From Arthrobacter sp. ISL-65 (lineage in GTDB: Bacteria > Actinomycetota > Actinomycetes > Actinomycetales > Micrococcaceae): a stretch of DNA of 64,000 nucleotides. The position numbers were made by a program, and so were the translations under genes. Shown here in pieces: positions 36,036 through 45,733 of the stretch (its first letter is position 1; the number at the start of each line of letters is the position of its first letter). The notes under the pieces were generated by a model, which saw nothing but the letters and a program-made list of their open reading frames with translations, made no database searches and was not told the origin of the DNA. Location of the stretch: NCBI RefSeq assembly GCF_018613795.1, contig NZ_JAGGPN010000030.1, positions 28,627-92,626 of the forward strand, written 5' to 3'.

Positions 36036-37019
36036 TTAGCGCACATTGATCCCGTATGCAGCAAATTCGCCCGCAGGAGTTGTTACCGCCTGGGCGCTGC
36101 TGATCCCGTCCAGGATGGCCAAACGTACGACGTCGGCTGCCGCACTCTGCAGGGTAATGAGGCTTACCTGCCGGGCGGCTTCCGTACTCCTGTCCAGCTC
36201 TTGGCCCCCGGTGGCGAGGCAGAACACTGTGTCCCCGTCAGCCAGGGTGTGGCTCGGATTCAACGCCCGCGCCAATCCCGCGTGGGCAGCCGAGGCGGTC
36301 CGCTTGCACTCGGCCACATCCAGCACCGCGTTAGTGGCGACGACGACGAGCGTGGTGTTGAGCGGCGGCTGATTGAGCTTGTCGAAAACACCGCGACCGG
36401 TTTCGGCGGGCTCAACCGGCAGGCCCAGGGCATTGACCACAGCCAGGGCACCGACCACCACGCCGTTCTCCAGGGTGACCGAGGCTGTGCCCACTCCCCC
36501 TTTGTATTTCCCGCGTCCGATGACGGCTCCGGTGCCGGCTCCCACGTTGCCGCGTTCGACGTCGTGCCCTTCCGTCTGTACGCCGGCGGCCACGGCCGCC
36601 GCGTAGCCCATGGCCCCATCCGGGCGGGCGCTGAAATCGCCGCCGCGGCCGAGGTCGAAGATGGCGGCCGCCGGAACGATGGGAACCACCCCTCCCGTCA
36701 CGGCGAAGCCTCGGCCCTGCTCCTCGCACCAGCGCTGGACGCCGTGTGCGGTGACCAGGCCGTAGGCGCTGCCGCCGGTGAGCACCACGGCGTCCACAGT
36801 CCGCACCAGGGTGGTGGGGTCCAGGGCATCGGTCTCATGGGTGCCTGGTCCTCCCCCGCGGACGTCCACCGAACCGACTGTCCCCGCAGGGGGCAGCACC
36901 ACGGTCACCCCGGTCAACCACCCGCCGTCGGACTTCTGCTGGTGCCCCACACGCACGCCCGGCACATCGGTGATCTTTCCCTGCGCCGCGGCTCCGTCAC
37001 TCGGTCCCATGGCTCCCAT
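36036..37019 (-). CDS. P1 family peptidase (DmpA/S58-like)
   Basis: A 327-residue member of the self-processing DmpA/peptidase S58 family, which includes beta-aminopeptidases and nylon oligomer hydrolases. Family features are ITDVPGVRVGHQQ at the start, VVLTGGSAYGLVTAHGV and NVGAGTGAVIGRGKYKGG, with later strands NTTLVVVATNAVLD and the C-terminal AAYGINVR. Substrate is unknown. The gene sits between map and infA, which are usually direct neighbours in actinobacteria, so it looks like an insertion into the translation cluster. Two start codons (37019 and 37010) are possible. Confidence 0.85.
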   Translation of the reverse strand: MGAMGPSDGAAAQGKITDVPGVRVGHQQKSDGGWLTGVTVVLPPAGTVGSVDVRGGGPGTHETDALDPTTLVRTVDAVVLTGGSAYGLVTAHGVQRWCEEQGRGFAVTGGVVPIVPAAAIFDLGRGGDFSARPDGAMGYAAAVAAGVQTEGHDVERGNVGAGTGAVIGRGKYKGGVGTASVTLENGVVVGALAVVNALGLPVEPAETGRGVFDKLNQPPLNTTLVVVATNAVLDVAECKRTASAAHAGLARALNPSHTLADGDTVFCLATGGQELDRSTEAARQVSLITLQSAAADVVRLAILDGISSAQAVTTPAGEFAAYGINVR

Positions 37020-37085
37020 TGTGCCTCACCCAACTAACTAGCAGTTGTGGTCGTTTTCAGGGTCCATAACGACAACAAGTGCGAG

Positions 37086-37916
37086 TTAGTTGGGAATCGG
37101 GACCGGCACCACGCCGAGGGGCGCGAGCCTGGCCGCGCCGCCGTCGGGCGCCGACAGTACCCAAATGCCCTTCTCATGCACGGCCACGGAATGCTCCCAC
37201 TGGCACGAACGCTTGCCGTCGGTGGTGACCACGGTCCAGTCGTCCTCCAGCACTGCCGTCTCGATGCCGCCGCGCACCAGCATCGGTTCGATGGCCAGGC
37301 ACAGGCCGGGGCGGATCTTTGGACCGCGGTGGCTGGTGCGGTAGTTCAGGACGTCGGGGGCCATGTGCATCTCGGAGCCGATGCCGTGGCCCACATAGTC
37401 CTCGAGGATACCGAGGGGCTTACCCGGAACCGAGGAGACATAGTCGTCCACTGCCGCGCCTATGTCGCCCACGAACTTGCCCTTGGCCAGGGCGGCGATG
37501 CCGTGCCACATGGCCGTCTCGGTGACGTCGGAGAGACGCTGGTCCTCCGGGTCCGGCGTTCCCACGATCACAGTCCGCGCCGAGTCGGAGTGCCAGCCGT
37601 TGACGATCGCGCCGCCGTCGATCGAGATGATGTCCCCATCCTGCAGGACTTTGTCGCCCGGAATGCCGTGGACCACTTCCTCGTTGACCGACGTGCAGAT
37701 GGTGGCGGGGAACCCGTGGTAGCCCAGGAAGTTGGACTTGGCGCCCGCCTCGAGCAGCACCGCAGCGAAGACCTCGTCGAGCTGCCGGGTGGTGACGCCC
37801 GGGGCTGCCGCGGCCACGGCCGCGTCGAGGGCGCGGCTCAGGACGAGCCCGGCCTCGTGCATGGTGCGCATCTGGGCGTTGGTCTTGTATTCAATCCGTG
37901 GCTGGCCGAATGCCAT
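37086..37916 (-). CDS. map: Methionine aminopeptidase type I
   Basis: Removes the N-terminal methionine from nascent proteins. It has 276 residues. Metal ligands are in ISIDGGAIVNGWHSDSART (Asp and Asp), GHGIGSEMH (His) and AIEPML and QWEHSVAV (Glu and Glu). The N-terminus FGQPRIEYKTNAQMRTMHEA is type Ia, without a zinc-finger extension. It lies 126 bp after adk, with a hairpin (gaggcccctccc/gggaggagcctc near 37996-38026) between them, in the usual secY-adk-map order. Confidence 0.96.
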   Translation of the reverse strand: MAFGQPRIEYKTNAQMRTMHEAGLVLSRALDAAVAAAAPGVTTRQLDEVFAAVLLEAGAKSNFLGYHGFPATICTSVNEEVVHGIPGDKVLQDGDIISIDGGAIVNGWHSDSARTVIVGTPDPEDQRLSDVTETAMWHGIAALAKGKFVGDIGAAVDDYVSSVPGKPLGILEDYVGHGIGSEMHMAPDVLNYRTSHRGPKIRPGLCLAIEPMLVRGGIETAVLEDDWTVVTTDGKRSCQWEHSVAVHEKGIWVLSAPDGGAARLAPLGVVPVPIPN

Positions 37917-38042
37917 CAGCGGTTTTTCCTCTCAATGTGCCTCGCCGTTCTGGTTGCCTGATGCGGGACCAAAAGCGCGGGGCTAAATGCCGGAGGCCCC
38001 TCCCCATGGTCCGGGAGGAGCCTCGCAGCGTTGCAACTAATT

Positions 38043-38621
38043 TCAGGCGGCCTGAGCTTCCTTGATCGCCTGCATGACGCGGTCGGTGACCTCGTCGATC
38101 TGGCCGATGCCGTCAACCTGGGTCAGGATGCCGCGTTCGGCGTACTTGGCCACGACGGCTTCGGTCTGCTCGTGGTAAAGGTCCAGGCGGTGGCGGATGA
38201 CGGCTTCGTTGTCGTCACTGCGTCCGGTTTCCTTCGCGCGGCCCAGCAGGCGGGCCACGAGCTCCTCGTCATCGGCAGTGAGCTGCAGGACGACGTCCAG
38301 CTTCTGGTCGCCATCGGCCAGGATCTGGTCCAGGTAGTCAACCTGGGCGGTGGTGCGCGGGTAGCCGTCCAACAGGAAGCCGTCCTCGACATCGCCGTCG
38401 CTCAGACGGTCGCGGACCATCTTGTTGGTCACGCTGTCCGGGACAAAGTCCCCGGCGTCCATGTACTTCTTGGCCTCAACGCCAAGCGGGGTCTCGCCCT
38501 TGACGTTGGCGCGGAAGATGTCGCCGGTGGAGATCGCAACGACGCCGAGGCGTTCTGAGATGCGTTCCGCCTGCGTGCCCTTGCCCGAACCCGGTGGTCC
38601 GATAATCAACATTCTGGTCAT
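38043..38621 (-). CDS. adk: Adenylate kinase
   Basis: Interconverts ATP plus AMP with two ADP. It has 192 residues. The P-loop is IIGPPGSGKGTQAERI, AMP site ISTGDIFRANVKGETP and GYPRTTAQVDYL. The LID is short (LGRAKETGRSDDN) with no zinc cysteines, the usual actinobacterial form. The ATG at 38621 overlaps the secY stop by 4 bp (ATGA), so the two are translationally coupled; a second in-frame ATG three codons in is possible. Confidence 0.97.
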   Translation of the reverse strand: MTRMLIIGPPGSGKGTQAERISERLGVVAISTGDIFRANVKGETPLGVEAKKYMDAGDFVPDSVTNKMVRDRLSDGDVEDGFLLDGYPRTTAQVDYLDQILADGDQKLDVVLQLTADDEELVARLLGRAKETGRSDDNEAVIRHRLDLYHEQTEAVVAKYAERGILTQVDGIGQIDEVTDRVMQAIKEAQAA

Positions 38622-39928
38622 CGCAATAGCCCTTCGTAGTGACGCTGCTGTAGCTGCGCGTCAATTTGCTTGACGGTTTCCAGGCCAACGCCCACCATGA
38701 TCAGGATCGAGGTGCCACCGAACGGGAAGTTCTGGTTTGCGTTGATCAGCACGAGCGCCACCAGCGGGATCAGTGCCACGAAGCCAAGGTAGAAGGCGCC
38801 GGGCAGCGTGATCCGCGACAGGACGTACTGCAGGTAATCCGCGGTCGGCTTGCCGGCACGGATACCCGGAATGAAGCCGCCGTATTTCTTCATGTTGTCG
38901 CTGACCTCTTCAGGGTTGAAGGTAATCGCGACATAGAAGTAGGTAAAGAAAACGATCATGGCGAAGTACATCACCATGTAAATGGGGTGGTCACCGCGGG
39001 TCAGGTTGTTATTGATCCACTCAACCCACGGCTGGATGGACTCCCCCGCTTTCGGCTGGTTGAACTGCGAGATCAACGCCGGCAGGTAGAGCATCGAGGA
39101 AGCGAAGATGACGGGAATGACGCCGGCCATGTTCACCTTGATGGGAATGTAGGTGCTGGTGCCGCCCACTGTGCGGCGGCCGATCATCCGCTTGGCGTAC
39201 TGCACCGGGATGCGGCGCTGGGACTGCTCAACGAAGACCACCAGGGCAACCGTCAGCAGGCCGATGGCCAGCACGATGAAGAACGTGCCCGGGCCCTGGG
39301 CGGACCAGATGGCGCCCAGCGAAGTGGGGAAGCCTGCAGCGATGGCCGTGAAGATCAGCAGCGACATGCCGTTGCCGACGCCCTTCTCGGTCACGAGCTC
39401 ACCCATCCACATTATTAGGCCGGTGCCGGCCGTCAGCGTGATGACGATGAGGATCGTGGTGATGACGCTCTGGTCAGGGATGATCGGCAGGTTGCAGCCG
39501 GGCAGCAGCTGGCCGGATCGCGCCAGCGACACCAGCGTCGTGGCGTTCAGCAGGCCAAGGGCGATCGTCAGGTACCGCGTGTACTGCGTCAGCTTGGACT
39601 GCCCGGAGGCGCCCTCTTCATACAGCTGCTGGAAACGCGGGATGACCACACGCAGAAGCTGCACAATGATGCTCGCCGTGATGTACGGCATGATTCCCAG
39701 GGCGAAGATGGAGACCTGCAGCAATGCACCGCCGCTGAAAAGATTGACGAGCTGGTAGATCCCGCCCTGGGTCTGCCCGTTCGACAAGCATTGCTGGACA
39801 TTCTGGTAGCTCACACCAGGCGAGGGGATGAAGGCTCCCAAGCGGAAGATTGTGATGATTCCCAGCGTGAACAACAACTTGCGTCGCAGATCAGGCGTCC
39901 GAAACGCCCGGCCGAATGCGCTTAGCAA
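38618..39928 (-). CDS. secY: Preprotein translocase subunit SecY
   Basis: Central channel of the Sec translocon in the cytoplasmic membrane. It has 436 residues with ten predicted transmembrane helices. Typical motifs are the N-terminal TPDLRRKLLFTLGIITIFRL and FFTYFYVAITFNPEEVSDNM, followed by GGFIPGIRAGKPTADYL near the C-terminal cytosolic loop. It is separated from rplO by 196 bp containing a strong terminator, so it probably has its own promoter. It overlaps adk. Confidence 0.98.
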   Translation of the reverse strand: MLSAFGRAFRTPDLRRKLLFTLGIITIFRLGAFIPSPGVSYQNVQQCLSNGQTQGGIYQLVNLFSGGALLQVSIFALGIMPYITASIIVQLLRVVIPRFQQLYEEGASGQSKLTQYTRYLTIALGLLNATTLVSLARSGQLLPGCNLPIIPDQSVITTILIVITLTAGTGLIMWMGELVTEKGVGNGMSLLIFTAIAAGFPTSLGAIWSAQGPGTFFIVLAIGLLTVALVVFVEQSQRRIPVQYAKRMIGRRTVGGTSTYIPIKVNMAGVIPVIFASSMLYLPALISQFNQPKAGESIQPWVEWINNNLTRGDHPIYMVMYFAMIVFFTYFYVAITFNPEEVSDNMKKYGGFIPGIRAGKPTADYLQYVLSRITLPGAFYLGFVALIPLVALVLINANQNFPFGGTSILIMVGVGLETVKQIDAQLQQRHYEGLLR

Positions 39929-40041
39929 GCGTCCTCCTCAGTTGTTAATAAGTCTCTTGATGCAGGTCTATAAACCCAACAACCGAGTCTAACCGGTGTT
40001 TGCGGCATGCGAACAATCCGGAAGACCCAATAGGTATGAAA

Positions 40042-40083
40042 AAACTCCCGGCACAGGGGCCTCGGCCCCCGTGCCGGGAGTTT
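40042..40083 (-). terminator. Terminator between rplO and secY
   Basis: A perfect 13-bp outer stem, aaactcccggcac at 40042-40054 and gtgccgggagttt at 40071-40083, with further ggggc/ggcccc pairing inside and A/T ends. It would end the spc operon transcript before secY. Confidence 0.85.
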
Positions 40084-40124
40084 GCGCAGCAGGCTGTTGC
40101 CCACCGGCTCTGGGACAGAATCCC

Positions 40125-40619
40125 TTAGAGCGCGGTGGTGCTTCCGCCGGCTGCAGCGATCTTTTCAGCGGCGCTGGCCGAGAATGCGTGAACGGTGACG
40201 TCAACCTTGACGGTGATGTCGCCGGTGCCAAGCACCTTCACGGGCTGGTTCTTGCGAACGGCACCCTTTTCGACCAGGTTCTCCACGGTGACAGCGCCAC
40301 CTTCCGGGAACAGCTCGTTGAGCTTGTCCAGGTTTACAACCTGGAACTCAACCCGGAACGGGTTCTTGAAGCCGCGCAGCTTCGGCAGGCGCATGTGCAG
40401 CGGCAACTGGCCGCCGGCAAAGCCAGCCTTGATCTGGTAGCGGGCCTTCGTACCCTTGGTACCGCGACCGGCGGTCTTACCCTTGGAACCTTCACCACGA
40501 CCAACACGGGTCTTGGCGGTCTTGGAACCCGGGGCGGGACGCAGGTGGTGAACCTTCAGAGCGCTCTGCTTCTCAGCAGCGGCGGTCTCGGCCTTCTCGG
40601 CCGTGTTCTTCTCTGCCAT
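40125..40619 (-). CDS. rplO: 50S ribosomal protein L15
   Basis: Late-assembly large-subunit protein. It has 164 residues; the core begins [20 protein letters not shown] and contains [17 protein letters not shown], preceded by an 18-residue Ala/Glu/Lys leader. Its start codon shares one base with the rpmD stop. It is the last gene of the spc operon here, with a strong terminator downstream before secY. Confidence 0.97.
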   Translation of the reverse strand: MAEKNTAEKAETAAAEKQSALKVHHLRPAPGSKTAKTRVGRGEGSKGKTAGRGTKGTKARYQIKAGFAGGQLPLHMRLPKLRGFKNPFRVEFQVVNLDKLNELFPEGGAVTVENLVEKGAVRKNQPVKVLGTGDITVKVDVTVHAFSASAAEKIAAAGGSTTAL

Positions 40620-40825
40620 TACTTCGCCTCCTCAACATTCACGAGGTGCGGAACCGTGTTGAGCATTCCGACGGTCACGGCGTCAGCGGTGCGGACAACG
40701 GTGTGTCCGATCCGCTTGAGGCCGAGCGACCGAAGGGTGTCGCGCTGGTTCTGCTTGGCGCCAATGACGCCCTTGATCTGGGTGATCTCCAACTGGGCGT
40801 CGGAGGGAGTCAGGTTCTTAGCCAT
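40619..40825 (-). CDS. rpmD: 50S ribosomal protein L30
   Basis: Small large-subunit protein of 68 residues, containing [20 protein letters not shown] and ending [18 protein letters not shown]. It lies 3 bp after rpsE and touches rplO by one base, so all three are translated in close coupling. Confidence 0.97.
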   Translation of the reverse strand: MAKNLTPSDAQLEITQIKGVIGAKQNQRDTLRSLGLKRIGHTVVRTADAVTVGMLNTVPHLVNVEEAK

Positions 40826-40828
40826 AAC

Positions 40829-41545
40829 TTAGACACCTGCCTTCTGGTTCATCAGAGCCTTCACCAGTGCCGGCGGAGCGATCTCGTCGAGGGGCAGGCC
40901 GCGGCGTGCTGCCACGGCTGCCGGCTCTTCGAGGCGCTTCAGGGCATCAACGGTCGCGTGAACGATGTTGATGGCGTTGGAGGAACCGAGCGACTTGGAG
41001 AGGATGTCGTGGATGCCCACGCACTCCAGTACTGCACGGACCGGACCACCGGCGATAACACCGGTACCGGCGGAAGCCGGACGCAGCATTACGACACCAG
41101 CAGCGGCTTCACCCTGAACGCGGTGAGGAATGGTGCTGCCGACGCGGGGAACGCGGAAGAAGGACTTCTTGGCCTCTTCAACGCCCTTTGCGATAGCAGC
41201 GGGAACTTCCTTGGCCTTGCCGTAGCCGACGCCGACCATACCGTTACCGTCACCAACGACGACGAGTGCGGTGAAGCTGAAGCGACGACCACCCTTGACG
41301 ACCTTGGAAACGCGGTTGATGGTGACAACGCGCTCTACGAACTGGTTCTTCTCGGCTTCACGTCCGCCATCGCGGCCGCCACGGCCACCGCGGTCGCCGC
41401 GGCCCTGGCCACGCTCGCCACGCTCGCCGCGACGGGCGCCACCACGGCGGTCATCGGCAGCGGGGGCAGTGGTCTCAGCAGCTGCGGCTTCGGGGGCCTT
41501 TTCTTCTGCAGACACAGTGTCCTTTTCCTTGTTTGCTTCGGTCAC
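40829..41545 (-). CDS. rpsE: 30S ribosomal protein S5
   Basis: Small-subunit protein involved in decoding accuracy. It has 238 residues, about 70 more than E. coli S5. The extra N-terminal part is Ala/Glu-rich and then Arg/Gly/Asp-rich ([20 protein letters not shown]). The core starts [20 protein letters not shown] and has [18 protein letters not shown]. It overlaps rplR by 4 bp. The RG-rich segment resembles RNA-binding tails; its role is unknown. Confidence 0.97.
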   Translation of the reverse strand: MTEANKEKDTVSAEEKAPEAAAAETTAPAADDRRGGARRGERGERGQGRGDRGGRGGRDGGREAEKNQFVERVVTINRVSKVVKGGRRFSFTALVVVGDGNGMVGVGYGKAKEVPAAIAKGVEEAKKSFFRVPRVGSTIPHRVQGEAAAGVVMLRPASAGTGVIAGGPVRAVLECVGIHDILSKSLGSSNAINIVHATVDALKRLEEPAAVAARRGLPLDEIAPPALVKALMNQKAGV

Positions 41546-41925
41546 AGTGACAGCCCACCTTCGCGTGCACCGTCAGCGACGGCGGCGATCCGGCCGTGGT
41601 ACTTGTTACCACCACGGTCGAAGACAACAGCTTCGACGCCGGCAGCCTTGGCGCGCTCGGCGACGAGCTCGCCAACGCGCTTGGCCTTGGCGGTCTTGTC
41701 ACCGTCGAATGCACGAAGGTCAGCTTCCAGAGTGGACGCGCTCGCTACGGTCTGGCCAATGGTGTCGTCGACAACCTGGACAAATACGTGGCGTGCGGAG
41801 CGGTTGACGACCAGGCGAGGACGTACAGCCGTTCCGGAGATGCGCTTGCGGATACGAAGCTGGCGGCGGCTGCGTGAAGCAGACTTGCTCTTGTTCGTAC
41901 GCTTCTTGTTAATGGCGATGGCCAT
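41542..41925 (-). CDS. rplR: 50S ribosomal protein L18
   Basis: 5S rRNA-binding large-subunit protein of 127 residues. It has a basic N-terminus ([19 protein letters not shown]), [20 protein letters not shown] and the end [20 protein letters not shown]. It lies 2 bp after rplF and overlaps rpsE by 4 bp. Confidence 0.97.
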   Translation of the reverse strand: MAIAINKKRTNKSKSASRSRRQLRIRKRISGTAVRPRLVVNRSARHVFVQVVDDTIGQTVASASTLEADLRAFDGDKTAKAKRVGELVAERAKAAGVEAVVFDRGGNKYHGRIAAVADGAREGGLSL

Positions 41926-41927
41926 GG

Positions 41928-42464
41928 TTACTTACCAGCCTTTCCGACCTTGCGGCGGATGACTTCGCCCGCGTAGCGAATGCCCTTGCCCTTGTACGGG
42001 TCAGGCTTACGCAGCTTGCGAATGTTGGCAGCAACCTCGCCGACCTGCTGCTTATTGATGCCTGAGACAGAGAGCTTGGTCGGTCCCTCTACTGCAAAGG
42101 TGATGCCAGCCGGAGCCGAAACGTTGACCGGGTGGCTGTAGCCGAGAGCGAACTCAAGGTCAGATCCCTTGGCCTGAACGCGGTAACCGGTACCGACGAT
42201 TTCAAGCTTCTTCTCGTAGCCTGCGGTGACGCCCTGGATCATGTTGGAGATCAGGGTGCGGGTCAGGCCGTGGAGCGAACGGGAGGCCCGCTCGTCGTTC
42301 GGGCGGGTGACGGTCAGGGTGCTGTCTTCCAGCGCAACCTCGATCGGGCTGGCCACAGTGTGGCTCAGCTCGCCCTTGGAACCCTTGACGCTGACGACAG
42401 AGCCGTCAACCTTGACCTCAACGCCGGCAGGAACGGTGATGGGGAGACGTCCAATACGTGACAT
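41928..42464 (-). CDS. rplF: 50S ribosomal protein L6
   Basis: Large-subunit protein near the factor-binding site. It has 178 residues, starting [20 protein letters not shown] and ending with the conserved [16 protein letters not shown] segment. It follows rpsH by 18 bp in the standard spc order. Confidence 0.98.
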   Translation of the reverse strand: MSRIGRLPITVPAGVEVKVDGSVVSVKGSKGELSHTVASPIEVALEDSTLTVTRPNDERASRSLHGLTRTLISNMIQGVTAGYEKKLEIVGTGYRVQAKGSDLEFALGYSHPVNVSAPAGITFAVEGPTKLSVSGINKQQVGEVAANIRKLRKPDPYKGKGIRYAGEVIRRKVGKAGK

Positions 42465-42482
42465 TATTCTCTTCCTTTCCCG

Positions 42483-42881
42483 TTACCAGACGTAGGCGAG
42501 GACTTCGCCGCCCACGCCCTTCTTGCCGGCCTGCTTGTCAGTCAGGAGGCCGGAAGAGGTGGACAGAATTGCGATACCCAGGCCACCCAGCACGTGCGGC
42601 AGGTTGGTGGACTTCGCGTAAACGCGGAGACCCGGCTTGGAGATGCGACGGACACCCGCGATTGAACGCTCGCGGTTCGGACCGAACTTGAGATCAAGGG
42701 TCAGCTTCTTGCCGACTTCAGCGTCCTCTTCCTTCCAGCCGGCGATGAAACCTTCGGCCTTCAGGATGTCAGCAACGCGAGCCTTGAGCTTGCTGTAAGG
42801 CATAGACACGGAATCGTGGTATGCCGAGTTTGCGTTACGCAGGCGCGTAAGCATATCTGCGACAGGATCTGTCATTGTCAT
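42483..42881 (-). CDS. rpsH: 30S ribosomal protein S8
   Basis: 16S rRNA-binding protein and, in E. coli, the translational repressor of the spc operon. It has 132 residues: [20 protein letters not shown] at the start and SKGLL-type end [20 protein letters not shown]. In many bacteria rpsN precedes this gene; here only 82 bp separate it from rplE, too little for S14. Confidence 0.98.
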   Translation of the reverse strand: MTMTDPVADMLTRLRNANSAYHDSVSMPYSKLKARVADILKAEGFIAGWKEEDAEVGKKLTLDLKFGPNRERSIAGVRRISKPGLRVYAKSTNLPHVLGGLGIAILSTSSGLLTDKQAGKKGVGGEVLAYVW

Positions 42882-42963
42882 TTGGGCACTTGCCCTTCCT
42901 CATAACGGTTTCCGCCGTTCTGTCCCTGTGGGATCAGAGCGGCCGGACCTTTTACGTAGTTAA

Positions 42964-43545
42964 TTAAGCTTCGGTTTTGAACGGGAAACCAAGCGCCTTG
43001 AGCAGCGCGCGGCCTTCGTCGTCGGTCTTGGCGGTGGTCACAACCGTGATGTCCATGCCGCGGGTGCGGTCGATGGAGTCCTGGTCGATCTCGTGGAACA
43101 TAACCTGCTCGGTCAGACCGAAGGTGTAGTTGCCGTTGCCATCAAACTGCTTGCCGCTGAGGCCGCGGAAGTCGCGGATACGGGGCAGGGCCAGCGTGAC
43201 CAGACGGTCCACGAATTCCCACATGCGGTCGCCACGCAGGGTTGCGTGTGCACCAATGGGCATGCCTTCGCGCAGCTTGAACTGGGCGATCGACTTGCGG
43301 GCCTTGGTGACCTGCGGCTTCTGGCCGGTGATCAGGGTGAGGTCGCGGACAGCGCCGTCGATCAGCTTGGAGTCCTTAGCGGCATCTCCAACACCCATGT
43401 TCACTACAACCTTGACCAGACGGGGAACCTGGTTCACGTTCTCGTACTTGAATTCCTCAAGAAGCGCGCTCTTGATGGAATCGGCGTACTTGGTCTTCAG
43501 ACGAGGAACGATCTTCGTTGCCGGAGTCTCGAGAGTCTCAGTCAT
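42964..43545 (-). CDS. rplE: 50S ribosomal protein L5
   Basis: 5S rRNA-binding protein that contacts the P-site tRNA. It has 193 residues with [40 protein letters not shown] and a C-terminal [19 protein letters not shown]. Its start shares one base with the rplX stop. No rpsN follows it. Confidence 0.98.
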   Translation of the reverse strand: MTETLETPATKIVPRLKTKYADSIKSALLEEFKYENVNQVPRLVKVVVNMGVGDAAKDSKLIDGAVRDLTLITGQKPQVTKARKSIAQFKLREGMPIGAHATLRGDRMWEFVDRLVTLALPRIRDFRGLSGKQFDGNGNYTFGLTEQVMFHEIDQDSIDRTRGMDITVVTTAKTDDEGRALLKALGFPFKTEA

Positions 43546-43904
43546 TAGATGTCCTTCCCGGAGCTCTTGGCCACGCGGATGCGGACGGTCTTCTTGACGC
43601 CGTCCTTCTCAACGGTGTCGAGGCGGAAACCGACGCGGGTCGGCTTCTTGGTGGACGGGTCAACCAGAGCCACGTTGGAAACGTGGATGGAAGCCTCGAC
43701 AACCTCGATGCCGCCGGTCTTGGTGCCGCGCTGCGACTGGCCGACCTTGGTGTGCTTGGTTACGCGGTTGATACCCTCAACCAGCACGCGGTTGGTTTCC
43801 GGGAACACGCGCAGAACCTTGCCCTGCTTGCCACGGTCGCCGCCGCGCTCAGCCTTGGCGCCAGTGATGACCTGAACCAGGTCACCCTTTTTGATCTTAG
43901 CCAT
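43545..43904 (-). CDS. rplX: 50S ribosomal protein L24
   Basis: Assembly-initiating large-subunit protein of 119 residues, with an N-terminal KOW motif ([20 protein letters not shown], then [19 protein letters not shown]). It lies 3 bp after rplN and shares one base with rplE. Confidence 0.98.
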   Translation of the reverse strand: MAKIKKGDLVQVITGAKAERGGDRGKQGKVLRVFPETNRVLVEGINRVTKHTKVGQSQRGTKTGGIEVVEASIHVSNVALVDPSTKKPTRVGFRLDTVEKDGVKKTVRIRVAKSSGKDI

Positions 43905-43907
43905 GGA

Positions 43908-44276
43908 CTAGAGCACCTCCGGAGCCAGAGAAACGATCTTCATGAACTTCTTGTCACGGAGTTCACGACCAACCGGTCCGAAGATACGGGTACCGCGGGG
44001 GTCACCGTCGTTCTTCAGGATGACGGCTGCGTTCTCGTCAAACTTGATGTAGGAACCATCCGCACGGCGGCGTTCCTTCTTGGTACGGACGATGACAGCC
44101 TTGACGACGTCGCCCTTCTTTACGTTGCCGCCCGGAATTGCATCCTTGACGGTTGCGACGATGACGTCGCCAATGCCTGCGTAGCGACGGCCAGATCCAC
44201 CGAGAACGCGAATGGTAAGGATTTCCTTAGCACCCGTGTTGTCGGCGACCTTGAGTCGCGACTCCTGCTGAATCAC
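43908..44276 (-). CDS. rplN: 50S ribosomal protein L14
   Basis: Large-subunit protein of 122 residues, beginning [20 protein letters not shown] and ending with [20 protein letters not shown]. It is the first gene of the spc operon. The 406-bp gap before it holds a terminator after rpsQ and a structured leader, so transcription probably restarts here. Confidence 0.98.
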   Translation of the reverse strand: MIQQESRLKVADNTGAKEILTIRVLGGSGRRYAGIGDVIVATVKDAIPGGNVKKGDVVKAVIVRTKKERRRADGSYIKFDENAAVILKNDGDPRGTRIFGPVGRELRDKKFMKIVSLAPEVL

Positions 44277-44682
44277 TATTTACTCCTTGCGTCGCGCCGG
44301 TTCTCAGACCGAAAATCTTCCTACGGAATGAGCCTTGCGGAACGGTTGATCGGGGTGTCTCTTGACCTGACTGGATTTTGCCAGACCAGGCCTAAACGCC
44401 CGTGCCACAAACAGTTGCTTCCCAGCCCGTCTAGGCGCAGGGGGGCACTATGCCGTGGCACGATTGTTTACGAGGTTTGCTGTCGGCGCACAAAAGGCGC
44501 CATACAAACTCAATATCCTAGCACGTTTCCCCGGCATCCCCATATCACAACCGGCAGGGGGCGATCCACTCCCCCACGTACCCGGCCCAACGCCGTCGGA
44601 CGTTCCCGACTAACGCGGAAACCCCCGCTCCCAAAGGGAACGGGGGTTTCCATTACAGCCGCCAGGAGCGATGCTGCGGGTG
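44277..44682 (-). promoter_or_regulatory. Structured leader region of the spc operon (rplN)
   Basis: A 406-bp gap inside the S10-spc region. Besides the terminator at 44617-44651 it holds a stem cgtgccac/gtggcacg (44401-44408 with 44455-44462) directly abutting a small ggca-cta-tgcc hairpin (44444-44454), and a second hairpin cctgactgg/ccagaccagg near 44366-44390. A TAGGAT hexamer on the minus strand near 44515-44520 could be a -10, but I see no good -35. The folding suggests an mRNA leader that may regulate rplN onward. Confidence 0.5.
44617..44651 (-). terminator. Terminator after rpsQ
   Basis: An 11-bp outer stem, ggaaacccccg at 44617-44627 and cgggggtttcc at 44641-44651, with inner ctccc/ggga pairing, lies about 30 bp beyond the rpsQ stop. 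There is no U-tract beyond the stem. Confidence 0.75.
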
Positions 44683-44988
44683 TTACTTAGCCTTCTCGAG
44701 GATCTCCACGAGCCGCCAGTTCTTGGTGGCGGACAGCGGGCGGGTCTCGGCGATGACAACCAGGTCGCCGATGCCGGCGGTGTTCTGCTCGTCGTGTGCC
44801 TTGACCTTGGAGGTGCGGCGGATGACCTTGCCGTACAGGGCGTGCTTCACGCGGTCTTCAACCTGAACAACGATGGTCTTGTCCATCTTGTCAGAGACCA
44901 CGTAGCCGCGACGCGTCTTACGGTAACCGCGCTGCTCAGCCGTAGCTGCCGTAGCAGTTTCCGTCACGTTCTCGTCCTTTTCACTCAC
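44683..44988 (-). CDS. rpsQ: 30S ribosomal protein S17
   Basis: 16S rRNA-binding protein of 101 residues. A 19-residue Thr/Ala/Glu leader precedes the core [20 protein letters not shown]. It overlaps rpmC by 4 bp. It is the last gene of the S10 operon here and is followed by a terminator. Confidence 0.97.
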   Translation of the reverse strand: MSEKDENVTETATAATAEQRGYRKTRRGYVVSDKMDKTIVVQVEDRVKHALYGKVIRRTSKVKAHDEQNTAGIGDLVVIAETRPLSATKNWRLVEILEKAK

Positions 44989-45314
44989 TTGGCGTCCTCC
45001 TCGGTCTCAGCCTCGGCGGGCTTTTCAGCCTTCTTAGCTGCAGACTTCTTGGACTTCTTTTCTTCCTTGGCTTCCACAACCGGTGCGGCAACCTCGGCAC
45101 GAATGCCCAGCTCGCGCTCACGGAGAACGGTGTAGATGCGTGCGATGTCCTTCTTTACCGCGCGCAGACGACCGTGGTTCTCCAGCTGTCCGGTGGCGGA
45201 CTGGAAACGCAGGTTGAACAGCTCTTCCTTGGACTTGCGGAGTTCTTCAACGAGACGCTCGTTGTCGAAACCGTCCAGCTGTGCGGGTGCAAGATCCTTT
45301 GACCCAACTGCCAT
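44985..45314 (-). CDS. rpmC: 50S ribosomal protein L29
   Basis: Large-subunit protein at the tunnel exit, near the trigger factor and SRP docking site. The core (about 10-70) includes [21 protein letters not shown] tail of about 40 residues rich in Lys, Ala and Glu ([20 protein letters not shown]) makes it 109 residues against about 65 in E. coli. It lies 2 bp after rplP. Confidence 0.97.
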   Translation of the reverse strand: MAVGSKDLAPAQLDGFDNERLVEELRKSKEELFNLRFQSATGQLENHGRLRAVKKDIARIYTVLRERELGIRAEVAAPVVEAKEEKKSKKSAAKKAEKPAEAETEEDAK

Positions 45315-45316
45315 TT

Positions 45317-45733
45317 CTATTCACCACCTTCGCGACGCACAATGCGTGCCTTCAACGGGAGCTTGTGGATTGCCAGGCGCAGGGCCTCGCGAGCTACCTC
45401 ATCACTGACACCGGAGAGTTCAAAGAGAACCCGGCCCGGCTTGACGTTGGCGACCCACCATTCCGGCGAACCCTTACCGGAACCCATGCGGGTTTCGGCA
45501 GGCTTCTTGGTCAGCGGACGGTCCGGGTAGATGTTGATCCAGACCTTACCGCCACGCTTGATGTGGCGGGTCATCGCGATACGGGCAGATTCGATCTGAC
45601 GGTTCGTGACGTATGCCGGGCTCAGGGCCTGGATGCCGTACTCACCGAAGGAGACCTTGGTACCGCCCGTGGCAGCGCCGGAACGACCCGGGTGGTGCTG
45701 CTTACGGTGCTTGACTCGACGTGGGATAAGCAT
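45317..45733 (-). CDS. rplP: 50S ribosomal protein L16
   Basis: Large-subunit protein near the A site and peptidyl transferase centre. It has 138 residues, starting [20 protein letters not shown] and containing [20 protein letters not shown] and [14 protein letters not shown]. It follows rpsC with no intergenic base. Confidence 0.98.
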   Translation of the reverse strand: MLIPRRVKHRKQHHPGRSGAATGGTKVSFGEYGIQALSPAYVTNRQIESARIAMTRHIKRGGKVWINIYPDRPLTKKPAETRMGSGKGSPEWWVANVKPGRVLFELSGVSDEVAREALRLAIHKLPLKARIVRREGGE

